DNA of 10,965 nucleotides from Acidobacteriota bacterium (GTDB taxonomy: Bacteria; Acidobacteriota; Vicinamibacteria; Vicinamibacterales; 2-12-FULL-66-21): NCBI GenBank assembly GCA_020200195.1, contig JAIVJE010000354.1, positions 1 to 10,965 on the forward strand, read 5' to 3'. Shown here piece by piece: positions 1 through 5,409 of the stretch (positions within the stretch are counted from its first letter, which is position 1; each line of letters begins with the position of its first letter). The position numbers were made by a program, and so were the translations under genes. Below the pieces are notes generated by a model. The model was not told where the DNA came from. It saw only the letters and a program-made list of their open reading frames with translations, and searched no databases.

Positions 1-417
1 ACCGCCATCCCGCCGGTCTGCCGCATCATGGACTTCGGGCGCTACCAGTATCAGGAGCAGAAGCGGGCGCGCGAGGCCAAGAAGCACCAGAAGATCATCG
101 AGGTCAAGGAGATCAAGTTCCGCCCGAAAGTGGATGAACACGACTACCAGTTCAAGAAGAAGCACATCGAGCGCTTCCTCGCCGAGGGCGACAAGGTGAA
201 AGCCACGATCTTCTTCCGCGGCCGCGAGATGGCGCATCCCGAGATCGGGCGGCGCATCCTGGAACGGCTGATCGACGACCTGGTGGACGTCGCCATCGCG
301 GAGACCTCGCCGCGGCAGGAAGGCAATCAGATGCACACGATCCTGTCGCAGCGCGCCAGTGGTAAACGGCCGCCCCCGAAGCGGGACGCGCAGGCCGCCG
401 CGCCGCCAAAAGAATAG
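1..417 (+). CDS. infC: Translation initiation factor IF-3 (5'-truncated by window edge)
   Basis: IF-3 binds the 30S subunit, blocks premature 50S joining and checks start-codon/initiator-tRNA pairing. The frame is open from base 1 (reading TAIPPVCRIMDFGRYQYQEQ), so the ATG at 28 is internal and the true start lies upstream. What is visible is the end of the N-terminal domain with the family motif PPVCRIMDFG, the basic linker helix (EQKRAREAKKHQK) and the complete C-terminal domain, including RPKVDEHDYQFK, FLAEGDKVKATIFFRGREMAHP and the closing HTILSQ. A basic, Ala/Pro-rich tail of about 20 residues follows HTILSQ, where many IF-3 proteins stop. The stop is TAG. rpmI begins 33 bp downstream, the standard infC-rpmI-rplT order. 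The start codon, often a rare AUU/AUC in this gene, cannot be seen. Identity is near certain. Confidence 0.97.
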   Translation, partial: TAIPPVCRIMDFGRYQYQEQKRAREAKKHQKIIEVKEIKFRPKVDEHDYQFKKKHIERFLAEGDKVKATIFFRGREMAHPEIGRRILERLIDDLVDVAIAETSPRQEGNQMHTILSQRASGKRPPPKRDAQAAAPPKE

Positions 418-450
418 ACGACGCCATATCAGGGACGAAGGACAGGGATC

Positions 451-645
451 ATGCCGAAACTGAAGACGCATCGCGGCGCCGCGAAGCGGTTCAAGAAAAC
501 GGGAACGGGTAAATTCAAGCGCGGCAGCGCGTTCAAACAGCACATCCTGACCAGCAAGACGCGCAGCCGCAAGCGCAAGCTGAAAGGCTCGACGATCGTG
601 TCCCCGGCCGATACGGCGAAGCTGCGCCGGATGATGCCGAACTAG
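451..645 (+). CDS. rpmI: Large ribosomal subunit protein bL35
   Basis: Component of the 50S subunit. The 64-residue product begins MPKLKTHRGAAKRFKKTGTG and carries the family pattern through HILTSKTRSRKRKLKG to the C-terminal KLRRMMPN. Length is normal for bL35 (about 64-66 residues) and the protein is strongly basic, as expected for an rRNA-binding protein. The ATG is preceded by AAGGA at 438-442 with 8 nt spacing. It sits between infC (33 bp upstream) and rplT (112 bp downstream), almost certainly in one transcript. The stop is TAG. Confidence 0.98.
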   Translation: MPKLKTHRGAAKRFKKTGTGKFKRGSAFKQHILTSKTRSRKRKLKGSTIVSPADTAKLRRMMPN

Positions 646-757
646 GCCAGAGCGCCTGCGGCCCGCGCGAGGCGACCGAGTGAAGCGTGGCGAACCCGCG
701 CCGCCGAGCGCGAGCGAGCGGCGGTGGGGCCCCGCGAGCAGCAATAAAGGACTAGAG
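646..757 (+). promoter_or_regulatory. Structured GC-rich spacer before rplT, possible L20 regulatory leader
   Basis: This 112 bp gap is long for a cluster otherwise spaced by 0-50 bp. It contains a strong hairpin: 699-706 (CGCCGCCG) can pair with 719-726 (CGGCGGTG), 8 bp with one G-U pair, around a 12-nt loop. Immediately downstream is the self-complementary GGGGCCCC run near 727-734. The spacer ends in a good Shine-Dalgarno, AAAGGA at 746-751, 6 nt before the rplT ATG. In several bacteria L20 represses its own operon by binding an mRNA structure that mimics its 23S site. Placement here fits that idea, but I did not identify the specific L20-binding fold, so function is inference. Confidence 0.35.
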
Positions 758-1189
758 ATGCCGAGAGTGAAACGTGGAAATGTGCGTCGGGCGAAGCGCA
801 AGAAGCTGCTCGCCCGTGCGAAGGGCTTCTATCAGACCAAGAGCAAGCTCTATCGATCCGCGAAGGAGTCGGTCGATACCGCGCTCAAGTACGCCTTCGT
901 CGGCCGGCGCCGTAAGAAGCGCGACTTCCGGCGTTTGTGGGTCGTTCGCATCAATGCCGCCGCGCGCGAAAACGGCCTCACCTACGGACAGCTGATGGCC
1001 GGCCTCAAGGCCGTCGGTAATCCCATCGACCGGAAAAGCCTCGCGGAACTCGCCATTTCGTCGCCGGCAGCCTTCGCGCGCCTGGCCAAGGTGGCCGGCG
1101 ATGCCAAGCCCGCCCCGACGAAGCGTCCGAGTACCGGCAGCGAGAAGGCCGCGCGTCCGAAGGCTCGCGCCGCCGCCGCGCGCGGCTGA
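758..1189 (+). CDS. rplT: Large ribosomal subunit protein bL20
   Basis: bL20 is an early 50S assembly protein that binds 23S rRNA and, in many bacteria, autoregulates its operon. I chose the ATG at 758 because the product then begins MPRVKRGNVRRAKRKKLLAR, the invariant L20 N-terminus, and AAAGGA lies 6 nt upstream. The frame is open further upstream to 680, but that part has no L20 similarity. Conserved segments include FYQTKSKLYRSAKESVDTALKYAFVGRRRKKRDFRRLW and INAAARENGLTYGQLMAGL. At 143 residues it exceeds the usual 115-120 because of a C-terminal tail of about 25 residues rich in Lys, Arg, Ala and Pro. pheS starts 32 bp downstream. The stop is TGA. Confidence 0.97.
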   Translation: MPRVKRGNVRRAKRKKLLARAKGFYQTKSKLYRSAKESVDTALKYAFVGRRRKKRDFRRLWVVRINAAARENGLTYGQLMAGLKAVGNPIDRKSLAELAISSPAAFARLAKVAGDAKPAPTKRPSTGSEKAARPKARAAAARG

Positions 1190-1191
1190 CA

Positions 1192-1218
1192 GGTTCGACG
1201 GGTTCGAGCGTTCGAACC
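1192..1218 (+). repeat. Three 9-bp GGTTCGA-type tandem units forming a hairpin at the pheS start
   Basis: The rplT-pheS gap consists almost wholly of three imperfect 9-mers: GGTTCGACG (1192-1200), GGTTCGAGC (1201-1209) and GTTCGAACC (1210-1218). GGTTCGA at 1201-1207 pairs perfectly with TCGAACC at 1212-1218 (7 bp, loop GCGT). The other copy at 1192-1198 could pair with the same partner, giving two mutually exclusive stems. The hairpin ends 3 nt before the pheS ATG, so it occupies the Shine-Dalgarno position and no clear SD is visible. It might damp or modulate pheS translation; the role is inferred. Confidence 0.6.
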
Positions 1219-1221
1219 GAC

Positions 1222-2274
1222 ATGCCTGATCCCGCCTCACAGATCGAGGACCTCCGCGCGCAGTTCGAACGGGACCTTGCGGCGGCAACCGGAGAGGCCG
1301 CGGTCCGCGGAGTGCGCGACCGCTACTTGTCGCGCAAGGGCGGGCTCCTCTCCGCGCTGTTGAAGGCGCTCGGGACGGCGCCGGCCGACGAACGGCCGCG
1401 CCTGGGCCGGCTGGCGAACGAACTCAAAGAGGACATCGAGACGCAGCTCGGCGCGCGGTTGAGCGCCGTCGAACAGTCGCGCCCACCGTCCGGCGCCGTC
1501 GACGTCACGCTGCCGGGCCGCATCCCCACGCTGGGCCACCGGCATCCGCTGACGCTCCTTCGCGAGCGCATCGAAGCGATCTTCACGCGTTTCGGGTTCC
1601 TCGTCATCGAGGGCCCCGAGCTCGAGGACGATTACCACAACTTCGAAGCGCTCAACATGCCGGCGGATCACCCTGCCCGCGACATGCAGGACACGCTGTA
1701 CCTCGAGACGCCGATGCGTTCCGCCGTCGGATCGCAGGCCACGCTGTTGCGCACCCACACCTCCGGTATGCAGATTCGCTACATGGAGCAGCATCCACCG
1801 CCGGTCCGGTTGATCGCGCCGGGCCGCGTGTACCGACGCGACAGCTTCGACCTCACGCACACCCCGATGTTCACCCAGGTCGAAGGACTCGTCGTCGGCG
1901 AGGATGTGACCCTCGCGGACCTGAAGGGCACGCTGGATGCGTTCGCCCGCGAGTTGTTCGGCGCCGATCGACGCGTACGCTTCCGCCCGAGCTTCTTCCC
2001 ATACACCGAGCCGAGCGCCGAGCTCGACATCAGTTGTGGCGCGTGCGCGGGTACTGGCTGCGCGACATGCAAGCGCACGGGGTGGTTGGAGATTCTCGGC
2101 AGTGGCATGGTCCATCCCGCCGTGTTCGAGGCGGTTGGCTACGATCCTGAACGCTACACGGGATTCGCCTTCGGCATGGGCATCGAGCGGGTCGCGCAGC
2201 TCAAATGGGGGGTCGAGGACATCCGATTGTTCTACGAAAACGATCTGCGCTTCCTGGAGCAGTTTCCGCTGTGA
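1222..2274 (+). CDS. pheS: Phenylalanine--tRNA ligase alpha subunit
   Basis: Catalytic subunit of the (alpha-beta)2 class II synthetase that charges tRNA-Phe in the cytoplasm. The 350-residue product has a normal length. An N-terminal helical arm (about residues 1-90; motif YLSRKGGLLSALLKALG) binds tRNA. The catalytic core contains FGFLVIEGPELEDDYHNFEALNMP, motif 2 (LLRTHTSGMQIRYM and APGRVYRRDSFDLTHTPMF), FFPYTEPSAELD and motif 3 (GFAFGMGIERV, with the Ala that lines the Phe pocket). A four-cysteine knuckle, CGACAGTGCATC, precedes GWLEILGSGMVHP; similar Cys-rich loops occur in many PheS proteins outside the enterobacteria and may bind zinc. The ATG lacks a clear SD and lies 3 nt after a hairpin. 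Its TGA stop overlaps the GTG that I take as the ancestral pheT start (GTGA at 2271-2274). Confidence 0.97.
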   Translation: MPDPASQIEDLRAQFERDLAAATGEAAVRGVRDRYLSRKGGLLSALLKALGTAPADERPRLGRLANELKEDIETQLGARLSAVEQSRPPSGAVDVTLPGRIPTLGHRHPLTLLRERIEAIFTRFGFLVIEGPELEDDYHNFEALNMPADHPARDMQDTLYLETPMRSAVGSQATLLRTHTSGMQIRYMEQHPPPVRLIAPGRVYRRDSFDLTHTPMFTQVEGLVVGEDVTLADLKGTLDAFARELFGADRRVRFRPSFFPYTEPSAELDISCGACAGTGCATCKRTGWLEILGSGMVHPAVFEAVGYDPERYTGFAFGMGIERVAQLKWGVEDIRLFYENDLRFLEQFPL

Positions 2275-2303
2275 AGATCGTCCACGACTAGCTCCGGGAG
2301 TTC
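2271..2303 (+). other. pheT: Ancestral pheT N-terminus interrupted by an in-frame TAG at codon 7
   Basis: GTG at 2271 overlaps the pheS TGA in the coupled GTGA arrangement and opens the pheT frame as V-K-I-V-H-D-stop-L-R-E-F-V. PheT proteins typically begin MKI..SWLREFV, so the stop (TAG, 2289-2291) lies exactly at the conserved Trp (TGG), one G-to-A change away. After the TAG the frame stays open for 675 codons. GGGAG at 2296-2300 lies just downstream and could act as a Shine-Dalgarno for reinitiation at GTG 2310 (9 nt spacing) or, less well, GTG 2304 (3 nt spacing). UAG ends at least eight other genes here, so general recoding of UAG is not supported. A base-call error, a nonsense mutation with downstream restart, or amber suppression all remain possible. 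Confidence 0.8.
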
Positions 2304-4316
2304 GTGGCGGTGCCGGACGATCCCGAGCGCGTGGCCACCGATATCTCGCTGCGGGGATTCGAAGTCGCGTCGGTCGAACACGGCCGCCCGGCGGTCATCG
2401 ACTTCGAGATTACGGCCAATCGCCCCGACTGTCTCAGCCACCTCGGGCTTGCGCGCGAAGCCAGCGCGATCTGGCGTCTTCCGCTGCGCTTGCCCGATGT
2501 CGCGATCCCCGCAGCCGGCGCCGCGCCGCCTCTTGAGGTCGATGTCGAGGATCGGGAGCTCTGCCCGCGGTACTGCGCGCAGATGTTCGAGGTGTCTGTG
2601 CAGCCGTCACCGGAGTGGCTCCGCACGCGTCTTGAAGCAGCGGGCGTACGGCCGATCAACAACGTGGTCGATGTCACCAATTACGTGCTGCTCGAGCTCG
2701 GGCAGCCGATGCATGCGTTCGACTACGCGAAGTTGACCGGCCGGCGGATCATCGTCCGCCGCGCGCGGCCCGGAGAACGGCTCCGCACCCTCGACGGGTT
2801 CGATCGTCAACTGGATCCCGACATGTTGGTGATCGCGGACGGGGAACGGCCGACGGCGATCGGCGGCGTGATGGGTGGCCAGGACTCCGAGATCGACCGT
2901 TCGACGACGGTGATTGTTCTCGAGAGCGCCACTTTCCAGGCTGTCTCGGTTCGGCGAACGAGCAAGCGTCTGGGTCTGAAAACGGAAGCGTCGATCCGAT
3001 TCGAGCGCGGCGCCGACATCGCCGCACCGCTGGTGGGCATCGCGCGGGCGGCGGCGTTGCTGGCCCAGATAGGCGCCGGACGGCCGCTCGGCGAGGTGAT
3101 CGATCGCTACTCCGCACCGCAACGACCCAGGGCCATCGTCTTGCGCGGCGCACGCATCGCGCGCGTGCTCGGTCAGGACGTGCCGGCCGGTGAAGTGCCC
3201 GGGCTGCTCGAGCCGCTCGGATTCCAGGTCCAGGCAACAGCGGCCGGTGACGCGGCGTGGGCGGTCACCGTGCCGTCGTTCCGCGTGGACGTGGCGCGTG
3301 AAATTGATCTGATCGAAGAAGTTGGACGCCACTACGGATTCGATCGGCTGCCGGTGACGTTCCCGGCGCTCTCGGCGGCGCAGCCGCCGCCGGACCCCGC
3401 AATCGCGCGTGAGCGGCTGGTGCGCCAGGTATTGACGGCGGCGGGGTTCTCTGAGGCCATGACGTTCGCCTTCATCGAGCGGCAGGCGGCGCTCCCGTTC
3501 TGTGACCTCGGAGAGACGCCCGCTGCGATTGCCAACCCGCTGTCAGAAAAGTTCGCCGTGCTGCGCCCGTCGCTGCTGCCCGGGCTCGTCGATGCGTGCG
3601 CCCACAACCGGCGCCGCGCGCGAAAGGATATCCGGTTGTTCGAGACCGGAAGCCGCTTCACCTCCGCCGGGGAAACGCGCAGCGCGGCGTTCGCGTGGTG
3701 CGGCGCTGCCGCAGATCCGCACTGGTCGAGCGCGCCTCGGACCGTCGATTTCTTTGACGTCAAAGGCGCCGTCGAACAGTTCTGCGCAGCATTCGGCATC
3801 TCTGCCGGGTTCGCAACCGCCGACCGGCCCTGGCTGATGGCTGGCCGGGCCGCGGCCGTCACGGCACAGCCGGGCGGCGAGGTGATGCACCTCGGCGTCT
3901 TTGGGCAGCTCCTTCAGGCCATTGCCGAGGCCAGGGGTTTCCCTCGCGGCGAAGAGATGTATGTGGCGGAAATCGACCTGGACGTTGTCGCGCGCCTCGC
4001 CGCCGATGATGCGCTCCGTGTCGAGTCGCTGCCCCGCTTCCCGTCCATCGTCCGGGACATCGCCATCGTCATCGACGAAGTCTTGCCTGCCGCCGCCGTT
4101 CGTGGCACTATCCGTTCGGCGGCGCCCGAAACGCTCGTATCGATCGCCGAGTTCGATCGGTATAAGGGTAAAGGGGTACCGGAGGGACGCGTCAGCCTGG
4201 CGCTGCGGCTCACGTTCCGCGCGACGGACCGGACGCTCACGGACGAAGACGCCGAAGTTGCCACGGACGGGATTGTGAAGGCCCTCGCGGCGGCGCACGC
4301 CGCGGAGCGGCGATAG
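2304..4316 (+). CDS. pheT: Phenylalanine--tRNA ligase beta subunit, short form with lesioned N-terminus
   Basis: Beta subunit of PheRS: it hydrolyses mischarged Tyr-tRNA-Phe and contributes to tRNA binding. Residue numbers run from GTG 2304 (670 aa); the ancestral start at 2271 would give 681 aa but is cut by a TAG at codon 7. In order: DFEITANRPDCLSHLGLARE (33-52); the B3/4 editing domain (about 88-240: RPINNVVDVTNYVLLELGQP, MHAFDY, GGVMGG, FERGAD); B5 (about 275-355, PSFRVDVAREIDLIEEVGRHYGFD); the inactive synthetase-like core; and a C-terminal FDX-ACB anticodon-binding domain (about 575-670, RFPSIVRDIAIVID to LTDEDAE). The EMAPII/OB tRNA-binding domain of about 110 residues, normally inserted near residue 40, is absent: GFEVASVEHG runs straight into DFEITANRPD. 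That explains 681 rather than about 795 residues. Downstream of the lesion the frame is clean and well conserved, so the gene appears to be under selection. Confidence 0.9.
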   Translation: MAVPDDPERVATDISLRGFEVASVEHGRPAVIDFEITANRPDCLSHLGLAREASAIWRLPLRLPDVAIPAAGAAPPLEVDVEDRELCPRYCAQMFEVSVQPSPEWLRTRLEAAGVRPINNVVDVTNYVLLELGQPMHAFDYAKLTGRRIIVRRARPGERLRTLDGFDRQLDPDMLVIADGERPTAIGGVMGGQDSEIDRSTTVIVLESATFQAVSVRRTSKRLGLKTEASIRFERGADIAAPLVGIARAAALLAQIGAGRPLGEVIDRYSAPQRPRAIVLRGARIARVLGQDVPAGEVPGLLEPLGFQVQATAAGDAAWAVTVPSFRVDVAREIDLIEEVGRHYGFDRLPVTFPALSAAQPPPDPAIARERLVRQVLTAAGFSEAMTFAFIERQAALPFCDLGETPAAIANPLSEKFAVLRPSLLPGLVDACAHNRRRARKDIRLFETGSRFTSAGETRSAAFAWCGAAADPHWSSAPRTVDFFDVKGAVEQFCAAFGISAGFATADRPWLMAGRAAAVTAQPGGEVMHLGVFGQLLQAIAEARGFPRGEEMYVAEIDLDVVARLAADDALRVESLPRFPSIVRDIAIVIDEVLPAAAVRGTIRSAAPETLVSIAEFDRYKGKGVPEGRVSLALRLTFRATDRTLTDEDAEVATDGIVKALAAAHAAERR

Positions 4317-4365
4317 GACCGGGGGTCACCACGACACCGTCCATCATCGCCACGAAGGAGATACG

Positions 4366-4755
4366 TTGGCTAAAGCGGTTGCTGCACGCGAGATCGATCT
4401 GGAGCCGATCGATCGCCTCGAAGAGAAAGTGAAACTACTCGTCGGCATGATCGACCGCCTGCGGGCGGACAACGCGAAGGCTTCCGACGACAACGCGCGC
4501 CTCACGCGAGAGCTCGAAGCGGCGCGGACCAAGTCCTCGGATGAAAACGTCCGGCTCGCACGGGAACTCGAGGCGGCGCGGAACAAGGCCTCGGACGAAA
4601 ATGTCCGACTGGCGCGCGAGCTCGAGGCTGCGCGCGCCCGGCTCGCGGACGCCGAAGGCACGGCCGCCGAGATGACCGTCCTCCGCGAGGAGCGGCACCT
4701 CATCCGGTCGCGCGTCGATGACATGCTCAAGCAGATCGATTCCTTGAAGCTATAG
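4366..4755 (+). CDS. Coiled-coil protein, ZapB-like, with three 18-residue repeats
   Basis: The 129-residue product is almost entirely charged, Leu-spaced helix: LEEKVKLLVGMIDRLRADN (about 19-37), three tandem 18-residue repeats (residues 39-92, consensus ASDENVRLARELEAARxK), then LREERHLIRSRVDDMLKQID near the C-terminus. There is no signal peptide or membrane segment, so it should be cytoplasmic. Start is TTG at 4366, chosen for the ideal AAGGAG at 4355-4360 (5 nt spacing). Small coiled-coil genes directly before zapA are often annotated zapB-like, and ZapB links ZapA-FtsZ bundles in the Z ring. The end sequence IRSRVDDMLKQIDSL fits such proteins. Coiled coils match each other by composition, so the ZapB assignment rests mainly on position next to zapA (10 bp away). 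The repeat array makes it longer than E. coli ZapB (about 80 residues). Confidence 0.85.
   Translation: MAKAVAAREIDLEPIDRLEEKVKLLVGMIDRLRADNAKASDDNARLTRELEAARTKSSDENVRLARELEAARNKASDENVRLARELEAARARLADAEGTAAEMTVLREERHLIRSRVDDMLKQIDSLKL
4480..4641 (+). repeat. Three in-frame 54-bp tandem repeats inside the coiled-coil gene
   Basis: Units are 4480-4533, 4534-4587 and 4588-4641, each encoding 18 residues of the form (A/S)SD(D/E)N(A/V)RL(T/A)RELEAAR plus two variable residues. Units 2 and 3 differ by only three amino acids but by about nine silent changes, so the copies are not recent; the protein sequence has been kept while the DNA drifted. Eighteen residues equal five alpha-helical turns, or a heptad plus a hendecad, so each unit lengthens a coiled coil without breaking its phase. 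Confidence 0.9.
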
Positions 4756-4765
4756 GTCCTACAGG

Positions 4766-5080
4766 ATGGAACCGTCCCGCGTCGTCCAAGTCGAGATCCA
4801 CGGGCAGCGGTATCCAATCCGCAGCGGCCTCGACGCCGCGTACGTGGCGGAGCTCGCGGCGTACGTGCACGAGAAGATGCGCGCGGCCGCGCGGGAGTCT
4901 CCGGCGGGGGACACGCTGAAGATCGCGGTACTGGCGGCGTTGAACATCGCGGACGAGTATTTCCGCGCGTCCGACGAGGTGCGTCACGGGCACGACACGC
5001 TGGCGCACCGCGCCGGGCAGCTCGAACGCATGCTCGACCTCGCGCTGGGCCTCGATCAGCCGCAAGCCGCCGCCCGCTAA
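4766..5080 (+). CDS. zapA: Cell division protein ZapA
   Basis: ZapA binds FtsZ directly and cross-links protofilaments in the Z ring. The 104-residue product has the family layout: a short beta-strand head (VVQVEIHGQRYPIRSGLDAAYV, about residues 6-27), a helix with ELAAYVHEKMRAAA, the hallmark KIAVLAALNIADEYFR (about 52-67), and a C-terminal coiled-coil helix (HRAGQLERMLDLALGL). The length matches ZapA of other bacteria (about 100-110). ATG at 4766 follows the coiled-coil gene by 10 bp; the SD is weak (TAGG at 4753-4756). The stop is TAA, the only TAA-ended gene here. It is followed directly by a promoter and the 6S-like RNA, echoing the zapA-ssrS order known from E. coli. Confidence 0.93.
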   Translation: MEPSRVVQVEIHGQRYPIRSGLDAAYVAELAAYVHEKMRAAARESPAGDTLKIAVLAALNIADEYFRASDEVRHGHDTLAHRAGQLERMLDLALGLDQPQAAAR

Positions 5081-5088
5081 CCTACCCC

Positions 5089-5117
5089 TTGCCGAACTCG
5101 GCGGTTCATTCTAAGAT
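5089..5117 (+). promoter_or_regulatory. Sigma70-type promoter for the 6S-like RNA
   Basis: TTGCCG (-35, 5089-5094) and TAAGAT (-10, 5112-5117) are separated by exactly 17 bp. The predicted transcription start falls about 5122-5125, at the 5' strand of the RNA's closing stem (TGGGGAG from 5121). The match is 4/6 at each element, good for a high-GC genome, and the position agrees independently with the RNA fold. The -35 overlaps a small inverted repeat (GCCGAACTCGGC, 5091-5102) too short to call a terminator for zapA. Confidence 0.6.
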
Positions 5118-5120
5118 CGC

Positions 5121-5300
5121 TGGGGAGTTCGAGTTCCCTGCTTTGCGCGTGATGGTTCGGAGGCTCGTTTGAGCCAACGTTTTACCCGAAGAGAATCGCG
5201 ACGCTGCGTGTTGTGCATGCCTCTGCTAGAGGAAGCCTGAAGCGCGGCTTGTACAGCGGTTCCACCTGCTTACGCAGGTTCATCCGACCTCCCCACACGG
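5121..5300 (+). ncRNA. ssrS: 6S RNA (RNA polymerase regulator)
   Basis: 6S RNA mimics an open promoter and sequesters sigma70 RNA polymerase. Evidence is position plus fold. Position: directly after zapA, as in E. coli zapA-ssrS, in a stretch of about 330 bp with no credible gene. Fold: TGGGGAG (5121-5127) pairs with CTCCCCA (5289-5295), 7 bp extended by three more pairs after a mismatch, closing an RNA of about 175-185 nt, the size of known 6S. Inside are a 3'-side hairpin ACCTGC-TTAC-GCAGGT (5264-5279), in the place of the 3' bubble hairpin of E. coli 6S; GGCTC-GTTT-GAGCC (5162-5175); and a distal arm with CGCTG (5202-5206) pairing CAGCG (5254-5258), capped by CCTCT-GCT-AGAGG (5220-5232). 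Exact ends are uncertain by about 5-10 nt. Confidence 0.75.
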
Positions 5301-5323
5301 CAAAGCGGGGCCCTTTCTTTTCT
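5291..5323 (+). terminator. Possible terminator at the end of the 6S-like RNA
   Basis: CCCC (5291-5294) can pair with GGGG (5307-5310), followed by CCC and a pyrimidine run rich in T (TTTCTTTTCT, 5314-5323). The stem is short with a 12-nt loop, and it would compete with the 6S closing stem for the same C residues, so it is a weak call. From here to 5398 I see no gene; a promoter for rny may lie there, but I could not define one. Confidence 0.3.
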
Positions 5324-5409
5324 CCCTCACGACCACGAGCTGACACTCCCGCCCCGGCGCGGAGCCTGGCACCGCCAGGCGGGATTCGCCATCGCGACGG
5401 GGAACATGC

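Noticed and set aside
680..757. Upstream extension of rplT to an in-frame ATG at 680
   Set aside because: The added 26 residues are low-complexity and not L20-like. The canonical MPRVKRG start at 758 has an SD at proper distance.
1192..1218. A tRNA or tRNA fragment suggested by GGTTCGA
   Set aside because: Only T-arm-like heptamers are present; there is no acceptor stem, D arm or anticodon arm in the 32-bp gap.
1237..2115. 292-codon open frame on the minus strand opposite pheS
   Set aside because: Shadow of pheS with Arg/Ala-rich composition, no motifs and no RBS.
2289..2291. General recoding of UAG as a sense codon to explain the pheT amber
   Set aside because: TAG is the natural end of infC, rpmI, pheT, the coiled-coil gene, rny, the DUF2062 gene, the 3D gene and both ABC genes, all at the expected family C-termini.
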